In this document: positions 34,472-43,533 of the stretch, piece after piece | How positions within the stretch are numbered: the first letter of the stretch is position 1 | Layout of the letters: every line of letters begins with the position of its first letter | Assembly (NCBI GenBank): GCA_000708835.1 | Contig: DF237519.1 | Coordinates: 1 to 51,857, forward strand | Source: Klebsormidium nitens | Taxonomy: Eukaryota > Streptophyta > Klebsormidiophyceae > Klebsormidiales > Klebsormidiaceae | Direction: 5' to 3' | Length of the DNA stretch: 51,857 bases | Made by a program: the position numbers and the translations under genes | The notes under the pieces: model-generated | What the model was told of the DNA's origin: nothing | Database searches by the model: none | Seen by the model: the letters and a program-made list of their open reading frames with translations, nothing else

Positions 34472-37400
34472 ATGTATTCTTCTCAGCATCGAGGGTCCCC
34501 AGAGCGTGGTAAGCCACTAGCCAGCACTAGGGTTTTCTTCTTTCAAGAGTTTCCAAGCACTGATTCGTTTCAGGATCCAGCTTCTGCTGAGTTTCTAAGG
34601 AGACCTTGCAAAGGGTTCACCTGGAGATCTCTAGGCGCCAGATTCCATTGCAGCACATGCTAAAACATTGATGGAACTGAGATGGAAACTTAAATCTCGA
34701 AACTCCAGTCTGAGGAGGGGTTCATACGGCCTGAAAAGGGCAACGCGATCTGACTTTGTGCATGCATCATAACCTTCAGTAAACTGCCGACCTTCACGGA
34801 TTGGCTGCCTTTCGTTGGAAGAATCACAGCCAGCAACAAAGGCATTGACTCTAGCGAACAGGGGCGATTTAGATGTAGCGTGCCCATGGGATAGCATCCT
34901 TGCTTGGTGTGTCCTTCTCTTGCTCGTTGCTAATTCTAGCATCAGCAATAGAGCAGAGAATGTCTCATAACCGATCTGGTGTTTGTGTTGACAAAGTCAG
35001 CAATGCTGTACTGGCCTCCAATCACTGACGCGATCTTGAAACGTTCCCAAGGATGAGTGGCTCAAAAGCTGGGCTCAAGGTTATGAGTAGGCCGAATCAA
35101 TGGCCCCCTGTAGTCGCTTATTTCGATGGTCGAAGCAGCCTGATCTCTGCACCAGTTTGACCTTTTTGTCTCAGGCAAGGTGTCTTTCCAATCAATTGTG
35201 GTCGTGACTCTAATCCAACCATAGCTTACGGCTGCACCCCTGCTTATACAGTGCTCAAGCCGGAGATCAAGCGCCAGGTGGCAGGCTACGTATCCACGGC
35301 GCCCATCTCTCCTACCGGGGGGCACCATCATTATGACTACGCATCCCCCCCCGGCTCTGCTGCCCAGAAGCTGGGCCACGTGGCTGAGCGCTTCTCCTCG
35401 TTTTACAACGACTTGGAGAGCGAGAAGCAGCACAGGTGAGAAAGAGACTCTTCAGCGCTTTCCTTTGGTTTCATCCGGTTGTCCCAGCGTTGAGGGTCAG
35501 GGAAAACGTACCCGCAGATGTTCAAAGCACATACTGCTTGCTTATGCAGTCGGACGCCTTACATTATGGGCCAAAGACATGGACGGCCCAGCAACCAGAA
35601 CTACTACGTTGCGCTTGTCAACAAAGCTGTGAGGAGTTGAAGTCTCATCTAGTCGAGAAAGACAGACGCCCTGCGGCGGGCATTGCCTAGTGTCTGAAAG
35701 GGAGAGAAGAACGATGAAGAGGACCTGTTCGTGCAAAGGCTCAGGAGAGGAAGTTGCACCGCTTTCCCGTTTCTCAAGAGACGATACTGAAAGAAAACCG
35801 GGTCGTCCCGACCTGCTCCGGAGCGCCGTCTTCTTGAAGAAGCAAATTTTTGGCAGTTCCAGAAGACACCATTTCCCTTCAGTGTCGTCTTTCGGCGCTT
35901 CAATTGTGACTACTTGAAGTCCGAACGACTGCAGGAATGAGACGGTTGCTCAGTTCCTGCAGTTCTATGAAGTAACAGCAGCCGGAGCGCAAGCGCAATT
36001 TGAGCTGGCTTCGGCATCGGCTTCACCAGCGTTTTTGCCAGCAATACAGAAAGATGTAACACATTTTTGGGCTACCCTTTCGACCTTCGCTTAATATCAG
36101 TTGCAGGCAAGCGGGACGGTCACCGGTGCGCAGCGCTGACGGATGCGGTGCAAAAGGTGGGGCGGAGTCTGGGAGGGGGCGTAATCCTTACACTCCGTTT
36201 GCAACCCCATTTGAACGTCGCACACCTTTAGCTTTATCTATTACCAGAGGACGTTCAGCTTGCAGACGCAAGACTTATGCCCAATGGCGTGCGGCAAAGG
36301 GGACTTCATGGCGAAGCTAAATCGCCAAACGGTTTGAAACAAAGCCTACCAATAAACCTACTAACATGTCAAGAAAAAGTAACCTATCTCAACTCACAAG
36401 ACCGTTCTTTTTCGCAGACGTGAGACCGACGCCCAGCGGCGCGCGGCGCTGACGGAGGCGGTGCAGAAGCTGGAGCGCGGTTTGGAAGCGATAATCGGCC
36501 TCGTTGAACCTTTCGCGAAACACATTCCAACAAGCAAATCTCCCTCTCATCTTCTAGAAGCTAATTACATACTTTTCCGCAGGCGCGAAACTGACGCCCA
36601 GCGACGCGCGGCCCTGACGGAGGCGGTCCAGAAGCTGGAGCGCAGTTTGGACGCGGAGATCAAGCGGCGCGCGGAGGCGGACAAGGGCCTCCAAGCGAGC
36701 CTCGAGGCGGAGATCAAGGCCGTGCACGAGAAGCTGGCGGGGCAAATTCGCGAACAAAACCTGCAGCTCAAGGTGGGGTCAGCGTTCGATTTCGGAACTA
36801 CAACCTGACCACTTCTTTTCACTCGGTCGAAACCATGGTGCAAGAGAAGCGGCGGGCGGGGCAGCTCCGCGAGCAGAACCTGCAGCTTAGATCGAGTTCC
36901 ACGCTTGTCTTCGATATTTGTTTGTTTGTTTGATTTTTCTTCTTCCGCTCTTTTTCGGTTTCGAAAAGACCCATGGCTCTCGAGTTCTTCCCGTGGGAAG
37001 TTGTCTGATTTCATCCTTGTAAGAGGACTGTTGGTCTTTTTCTGTGAAATAATCTCTGACTCAAACCTGGTGCAAGAAGGAAGCTGGTGGGCAGATCCGC
37101 AAACAGATCCGCGAACAAAAGGCAACGCCAGTCTACAATAATACATCTGGGTTGATGTTCTTTTTGCTATCTCGTTCTTTTGCTATCTCGTTTGAGGACT
37201 TGATGCGGGAAAGGAGCCTGCAACTGAAGATAGATAAGATGTCCGTCTTGGATCTGACTTTTTCAATACTGCATCCACTCAGTCTGCTAAACCCTCCGAA
37301 CCCTTGCGCGGGGGAGTATCCACACACTGCACGAGGAGCTGCACGAGGAGAAAGAGCAGCGGCGCACGAAGCTGAATTCTTATTTGGAACCTTGAAGCTG

Positions 37401-38764
37401 AACTCCTATCGCTAAATCCTTAAACCCTCGCGCAGGCGAGCATCGACGCGCTCAGCCGCACGTTCGCGGAGCTGCACGGGCAGCTGCGCGAGGAGAAGGA
37501 GCAGCGGCGCGTCGACTTGGAGCACCTGACGCAGACGATTGGCGCTAAAGTGGAGGAGGCGCACTCGGGGCTGGACGATGAGCGCGTCGCGCGGCTCGAG
37601 CGCGAGGCGCAAACCCTGAAGCGCGTCGGCGAAGACGTCTTCCGCGTGCAGGTAAACCCTAAACCCCTGAGGTTTCAGACCGCAGGGTTTGTGTGATGCG
37701 TGTTGAGCCGCAAACGCGAAAAGCATTGCGCGGCTCGAGCGGGAGGCCCAAACCCTGAATTCCGTCAGCGAGGTGGTCCTCCGCGTGCAGGTAAGGTTGC
37801 TGCGGAAAAACAGCCAGATTCACTCTAATGGAAAGTTGCGAAGTGAGCGTCAAACGGGAAGTGCGCGGCGCAAAAGCTGATTTCTTAGCCCTGGAAATGT
37901 TTGGACGGCAGAAAATCTTACCGAAGCGTATTCGAAAAGCTCATGGGGCGGCTCGAGTATGAAGCGCGGTCGTACACCCGCGAATCAATAGCAGCGGGTC
38001 GAAGGTCACGCAGCCTTCATATTCAGCAGACACTTTTAGAATGGAAGCAAGCCATGAGGAATCCTTTGGACTTGTGAAGAATGAAAGATGTTTGAACTTA
38101 TGAAAAATGAAAGATCTTCAAGATGCAAGAGACGGCGAGAGACTCTGAGCGATGAAGGAAGGAAGGTAGTTTGGGACTTGCGGTAAACTCCTCCAAGCCT
38201 TACGCGGCGATACGTGCGTTTGCAGGAGAAGATCGACGCTGAGCGCGCGACGCGCGAGGCCGCTCTGGAGATGATGCAACGCGAGGTGCGCGACTCGATG
38301 TCCGCGCACAACGAGAGCGAGGAGAGCTTTCAGCACATGGTAAGGAGGCGGAATCCACGAAGTCGCGAGTTGAACCTTGGGTCACCGAGTTTTGTTCTTG
38401 ACGTACATGATGCGCTCTGCCACCAAAAAGCAAGGAACCTTCTCTTGTTCATTTTTTTGGATTTGAGCGGCGGTGAGTCTTCGTTCGTTTCAAGTCTCCA
38501 ATTAGGTTACTTCTTTTGGTGTCACAGACGATCCGACCACAACTGGAGCTGCTTTTATTGCCTGAAAATTGAAGTCTGGATAAAGACAACGAGCTAAAAT
38601 CTAATCTTCTCGTGTTGATCCAGGTTTTGGACGACATCGCAACCCTGAAGAATCAAATGCTCGTCGAGAGGGAGGAGCGCATGTCGGAGGACGAGCAGAT
38701 TGTGCAGGCGATAAATGACTACACAAAGGCGCTCCAAGACGGCCTCAGGATAGTCAACAACTAG
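34472..38764 (+). CDS. SFA: SF-assemblin, 6 exons, 293 aa
   Basis: SF-assemblin builds the striated fibres next to microtubular flagellar roots at basal bodies. Exons: 34472-34508, 35252-35435, 36583-36772, 37436-37651, 38226-38339, 38624-38764; phases agree, 882 nt. The head (about 1-50) is non-helical with SP sites (RGSPER, PISPTGG), as in known SFAs. AAQKLGHVAERFSSFYNDLE leads into a rod that is nearly all coiled coil, rich in Glu, Arg, Ala and Lys (QRRAALTEAVQKLERSL, RRAEADKGLQASLEAEI). The end DEQIVQAINDYTKALQDGL closely fits the family C-terminus. About 293 aa is usual. Exon 1 (12 codons) is the least certain part. Exons 3 and 4 have echo copies on both sides; one copy at 36418 is open in frame with exon 3, so a longer exon 36418-36772 is conceivable though it would break the heptads. 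Confidence 0.88.
35935..36485 (+). repeat. Four-step ladder of SF-assemblin exon 3 start
   Basis: Copies of the exon 3 start after a CAG begin at about 35935 (weak), 36107, 36266 and 36418, before the real exon at 36583. Steps are 172, 159, 152 and 165 bp. The 36418 copy matches for about 65 bp (GACGCCCAGCGGCGCGCGGC against GACGCCCAGCGACGCGCGGC) and is in frame; the others have decayed. Confidence 0.85.
36834..37240 (+). repeat. Copies of SF-assemblin exon 3 end
   Basis: The exon 3 end (GAACAAAACCTGCAGCTCAAG, end 36772) is echoed at 36834-36890 (GAGCAGAACCTGCAGCTTAG), about 37068-37135 (ATCCGCGAACAAAAGGC) and about 37204-37229 (GGAGCCTGCAACTGAAG). The donor is lost in the first copy. Confidence 0.8.
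37305..37370 (+). repeat. Copy of SF-assemblin exon 4 start
   Basis: GAGCTGCACGAGGAGAAAGAGCAGCGGCGC-type sequence matches real exon 4 (GAGCTGCACGGGCAGCTGCG ... GAGCAGCGGCGC) 125 bp downstream. The acceptor of the copy is mutated (GCGCGG for GCGCAG). Confidence 0.8.
37718..37990 (+). repeat. Copies of SF-assemblin exon 4 end with donor
   Basis: The exon 4 end (GCGCGGCTCGAGCGCGAGGC ... CGCGTGCAG, donor 37652) is repeated at 37720-37790 with an intact donor-like GTAAGG at 37791 (step 139 bp). A weaker copy is at about 37940-37985 (GGGGCGGCTCGAGTATGAAG). Confidence 0.85.
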
Positions 38765-40028
38765 AGCGATCAGAATCCACAAGCGCGCTCAGCATCTTGG
38801 ACTTCGAGCAAAAATCCGGCTCGAGAGCTGGTAGAAAGACCGATATTGATTTAGACAGGACTGTTTGACTGGAGTTGATACGTATTAAACTAGAGGGAGG
38901 ACTTCAAGAGTGGATGGTTGTGACGCGCGCGTCAAAAGGCGGTAGAGAGGTTTTCGATGGTTGGCGGATGAGGACTGCCGGCGCCCGGTGTAATAACGTA
39001 GGATAAATAACTTCCTAAAATTAGCACAATTGACCTATTTGTACCCGCGTTGAGCATCTTTAGAAACAAAAAGCTCGTCATTTGACACCCGCGATCGATC
39101 CCGCAGCACAGTCAGGGGTTTCGCGGTACGCTTTCTATGCCGCTTCACAATCATGTAAGACTGCCAATCACCAACAACTTTCAGTTTGCATCAGGCATGG
39201 CGTAGCACATGCGTACCAATGGCGCGCGAAAATCTTTTAAATCGCTTCTCAAAAAACATGTATGGTCTGGCACTAGGGCCCTGATGACTCGGTGTGCAGT
39301 TATGAATGAAATCAACGGATATACAGAGCTTCGCTTGCCCATATGCCCAAACTATGCAATCATCAAGTCAACCTGGGTGATCGGATTCAAACCTGACCTC
39401 TAATGGACTGAGTAGCTGGGTTTCACGAGCCCTTAATTATTGACCATATGAAGATCCTGCGCCTGGCCATGGGCATCAACAGTGTTCACGATAAATGGCT
39501 CGGGCTCAGCTTCCAGGAAGTGCTGAGAAACTTCCAGTCATTGTGCCAAATCAACATTTTTAGGGGGGAAGGATCTGGCACGCATACAGGCCACACATCG
39601 AGTACGTGATCGAGCTGCAGATAGCACGTGGTCCAATACTTTTGCAATCTATCAATGCTGTTTCAGGCACGAGTCTGTCTCCACAAGCGCTTGGAAAGAT
39701 ATCCACGAGAAGCGACCCGTCAAGAGAAGCTCGCCCAGGAAACGGTTTTGATCAAAGAAGTCAGAACGTGTCGAAGGCATCATTTTTTTATTGCAGCAAT
39801 TCGTATCCAGAAAATCTGTCTAGTTGAATTGACCTAGTGACGCAAAGGAGCTGCACCTGCCGACGCAAAGAAGAAGTACAACCTGTAATTTTGCGCAATT
39901 CTGTAAAATTCGCTACATGTCTTCGCCATAGGATTATCCATCTCAAATTGTCCAGATTTGTGCAGAATCGACCTGCTGTTGCTCAATGTCAAGTATCGTC
40001 TCTTCTCGTTTATCGGACACAGGCGATG
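38765..40028. other. Intergenic, convergent gene ends
   Basis: 3' flanks of SF-assemblin (+) and the low-complexity gene (-). No exon or RNA gene seen. Confidence 0.5.
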
Positions 40029-42254
40029 CTAATTCCAGGTGTTATCGCCCCCGCCCTCTGCGTAACCCCCGGTGTCTCCGGCAGAGAAACCGTCGCCGCC
40101 GCTGGAGAAGTCAGCGCCTCCACCCCAAGCGTCCGCAGCAGCAGGAGTGGCGTCGAGTCCTCCGCCCCAAACGTCCGTCGCAGCATGAGGGGCGTCAAAG
40201 CCCCCGAATTCCTCGTCCGCAGGCGCGGGTGGGTCATATGCAGGCGCAGGAGGAGCGTCCGCAGCCGCTAGAGGGTCGTCCGCAGCGGCGGGAGGGGCAT
40301 CCGAAGGCGCGGGAGGGGCGTCCGCAGGCGCTGGAGGGTCGTCCGCAGGCGCTGGAGAGGCATCCGAAGGCGCGGGAGCGGCTTCCGCAGGAGCGGGAAT
40401 ATCGTCGGCAGGCTTGAGAGGAGCGTCCGCAGGCGCGAAAGGGGCGTCCTCAGGCGCGGGCAGGACGTCCGCAGGCGCGTCCGCAGGCGCTGGTGGGGCG
40501 TCCGTAGGAGCAGGGGGACAGTCCGCGGGCGCGATGTGGGCATCCGCGGGCGCAGGAGGAGCGTCCGCAGGCGCGGAAGGCGCGTCCGCGGCCGCGCCGA
40601 TGGGCAGGTCCTTGTATTCGCCTCCAGTCTGAAACGCGCCTTCGCTTCCATCCTCGAAGATCAGGCCCCCTCCGTTGCCAGCGGTGTTGTCGCATAAGTC
40701 TTCCGGATCGCCTCCGCTGGAGTGACTCGAGTGACTAGACTGGCGGGAGTGACTGGACTTGCTCGAGTGGCTGTGATGGCTGCCTTCGCCGAAACCGTGA
40801 CCGCCGTGTTTGGGGTGTGCTGTGACCATGTGAGCGACTTGGTGTAGGGGATCTGCAAGATGCAGAAAGTGTTCGTATGACTTTCTTGTTGCCGACAGAA
40901 GGGCGTTGAAGGTATGCGGTAGCGAGCGGGACAAGCTTGTTTTCCCGTCCAATAGACTCCGATGGAGTACATCAAAACATATTCGGTAGATACAAAATGT
41001 TCGCAAAGCGTACCCTTGGCTCTGCTGCAGTCAAAGTCTTCAGAGATTGATCAACAGAGCCTGCAGTGTTGCACTTGTTCAGGTAGGGCTGAATTCCACT
41101 ATTCGCAACCCGGTCCACCCCTAATGAAAGTCATCTGCTTTCATTAGAATGCAATCGAATATTCTTAAGGAACAGATGAATCCGAACCTGCGACTTTTGA
41201 GCATCTCTTTCAACCTGAACAAAGGTAGAAGGCAGGAAACCAAGGATTCATGTATACAAGCCAGATTGAGTTCCAAAGAGGAAATGCGATAGAGAGATGC
41301 CTACTCACCCCTTTTCTTCTTGCCGACATGTGGCTCTTTGTGGAGTCCAAGCTGCAAGAAGTGGAAACGGCGAGTTTCTTGGAAAAGTCAGGAAACATGT
41401 AGATAAGTCGACCGTGGCACACTTACGAAGCATGTGACTTCATCATCCGACAGATTTGGAAGTTCTCCGTGAACAAGCCTGGAATTCGCTTCTTGCGAAC
41501 TTCTTCAGATCAAGTTCTTGTGATTTTTTATGCGCCTTTTTTAAAAACCATGGCTTCGTCCTTCTTTGATCTCGGACAAAATCAAATAGCAGCCCTGTCA
41601 AGCGGTCTTTCGCAGTTCTACAAATACAAGGGCAGCGCCTTTGTTTACCTCAGAGGGCTTCACAGCCCCAGCGATGATACTCAATGGGATCGTCTTCTCT
41701 TGAGTGTTGCCCTCGATAGGTTGTTCTACAAATGGAGACGCTATCTTGGTTTGGCACTCTTCAATTCCATGATGTTGCGCATTCAAGGTGGCAGCCTGTT
41801 CGTCTTTGACGGTCCCCGCAGGATCCTGCTCCTTTCTTTTCTTTTCACCACCGAAGGCCTTCTGAAGGACGGCTTTCGCCTTGTACTGCAGGAAGATCAG
41901 CAGATTAGCGAGTCAATTCAGCAGTCTGTAAGAATCAAGGCTAATAAAGACAGTCTGCGCGAAACAAAAAGTGATAAGTTGAACAAAACAATGATACTTT
42001 ATCCCCTGATCCCCTTTAAACGGACTGGACGCGATTCTGAATCTGGACAGATCTGTATAGCTACGCTGGATTAGAAGAGCTTGCCGCTCTGCTAGGTCGT
42101 TACGCTGCATCTGGGGCCTTCACCCAAAACTTGACCCTTCGATTCCGCACAATCCATCGTTCATTGGGCTTGATCATTTTCTTACCTTGAACGAAGGTCT
42201 CGGATGATCAGCAGACTCCGACGTTTGAGGCGCTGCCCCACAGCAAGAACGCAT
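40029..42254 (-). CDS. Unrecognised protein with Pro/Ala/Asp-rich tail (structure partly tentative)
   Basis: The last exon 40852-40029 is well supported: a His/Ser-rich start (SHHSHSSKSSHSRQ), then about 25 PADAPPA-like repeats, then an acidic/aromatic end with spaced DEEFGGF, DVWGGG, DAWGGGADF and DNTWN. Exon 41351-41309 (LGLHKEPHVGKKKR) and an upstream exon ending at 41427 (HGELPNLSDDEVTCF) join in phase. Further left parts are weak: a possible first exon 42254-42186 (MRSCCGAAPQTSESADHP) and a Lys-rich exon 41885-41649; linking them needs one or two small exons with poor sites. No family was recognised. The spaced W/F motifs recall peptides that endocytic adaptors use, but that is only a resemblance. 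Confidence 0.5.
40240..40600 (-). repeat. GC-rich coding minisatellite (PADAPPA repeats)
   Basis: An 18-24 bp unit of the type GCGTCCGCAGGCGCGGGAGG on the plus strand repeats through the last exon of the minus-strand gene. Most units keep the reading frame. Confidence 0.85.
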
Positions 42255-42876
42255 GGCTGTGCACTGGGAAGAGCTGACTACAGCAGCTTTGCTTTTCTCG
42301 AAGTTCGATTTGTTCAGCTACAATCGCAGGCGCAGCAACAGGAAAGGGAGAAAGATGGTGATCTATCACGGCGGAATGCGAAGCTCGAAGGAGAATGACA
42401 GCCAATCTCGAAGGGAATGCTCGCAAGAGGTTTAAGTGCTTGTCATGTGACACACGCGCTGACTCTGCAAATAAGATCACCGTCTGCGCACACCTCGTAT
42501 TGATTTTATGCGGGCCGCAGCAAGCGTGTGGCCTGTGGACCAGGCGAATTGCGGCCGCGCAGCGCGTGCGCGCGACTGGACCGTCCAGTCACTTGTTGAG
42601 GGGTTTACAACAAGTACCTTGCCACGCGGCCGTGCCCTAGTGCAGATCGCGGCCGCAACTAGCGGCCGGTCGGACGATGGTGGCGCAGCCTGGCGCGGCC
42701 GCACAAGCTTCACGATTGAGTCACTGGGCCGGGTGCGCTCGCAGCTATGCGACGCGACTAACGCTCGCTTCGCGTTCACAATTCGCGGAAGCCTACAACG
42801 GATTCTCGTTATGCATGAGGAGCTGTATCCTATACGATACGAAGATTAATGCTCCCGACCTCCTCCCGCTCCCATG
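42255..42876. other. Intergenic with NotI-type GC clusters
   Basis: No gene seen. Three GCGGCCGC octamers lie within about 150 bp (42551-42700) in a locally GC-rich, CpG-rich block, unlike the flanks. Confidence 0.5.
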
Positions 42877-42958
42877 TGTTAGAAGTATTTGCGCACTGCC
42901 ACTCGGGCTACACTGGCGCCAGTGTGGCCCGAGTGGCAGTGCGCAAATACTTCTAACA
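42877..42958. repeat. 82-bp palindrome, copy A (TG...CA ends)
   Basis: Starts TGTTAGAAGTATTTGCGC and ends with its reverse complement; centre CACTGGCGCCAGTG. The arms differ at one position. It directly abuts the copia 5' LTR at 42959. Confidence 0.9.
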
Positions 42959-43240
42959 TGTTAGAATATTGCCAGTCTAGTTACTGAGACAGTAGCTAGG
43001 TCCAGTCAGTAGTCTTCGTACCGTACGATGATGCTAAGATTGACTACGACCGTCGATATGACAAGTAGAGGGAAACCGTGTAGGAGAAGATCTATGCCGT
43101 GACCCTGAGAATTTCATTCGTAGTGAATCCTCCTCCACGACAAGTCGCCTTCTCTCTTACGAGCGCTTCTCTGCACATGGTTTCATGGTGTCCATGCACG
43201 AGCCTGCAATAGATGCTTCTATAGACGCTGCAATCTAACA
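42959..43240 (+). repeat. Copia 5' LTR (282 bp)
   Basis: Begins TGTTAGA and ends TCTAACA, perfect 7-bp inverted ends of the TG...CA kind. It is followed at once by the primer binding site. No second LTR is in the window. Confidence 0.75.
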
Positions 43241-43253
43241 GGTTATGGGCCCA
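43241..43253 (+). other. Primer binding site, internal initiator tRNA-Met type
   Basis: GGTTATGGGCCCA follows the LTR end. As I recall it, this matches the site used by Drosophila copia, which primes from an internal fragment of initiator tRNA-Met rather than its 3' CCA end. Confidence 0.7.
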
Positions 43254-43533
43254 CCATCACACGGATGGTGAAAGAAGCTCTTAGAAGGAAAGCTGTTAGA
43301 TGTCATTCTGATTGGTTTGGTTTGGGGCCGGTCACAGCAAGGCTCATTTTTGAGAGTGCTGTGGGAAAGGCTTGAGGGAAATTCCCAACCACCTTTCAGC
43401 TCTCCCTGGGGAGGGCGTGGCATAAATTTCCTTGAGCTTAGGAGAAGCAGCAGGTTCAGAATTCCTTCGAAGGGAGGCAGCACTTCAGTATCCGCGAAGA
43501 AAGCGGATAGAGTGAGCTCCAACAGGAAGGAAG

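Noticed and set aside
39837-40271. 144-codon plus-strand frame
   Set aside because: Mostly antisense to the PADAPPA-repeat exon; Arg-rich shadow of the minisatellite.
41469-42074. 201-codon plus-strand frame
   Set aside because: No recognised motif; overlaps possible minus-strand exons with splice-like borders. Kept only as a low-likelihood alternative.
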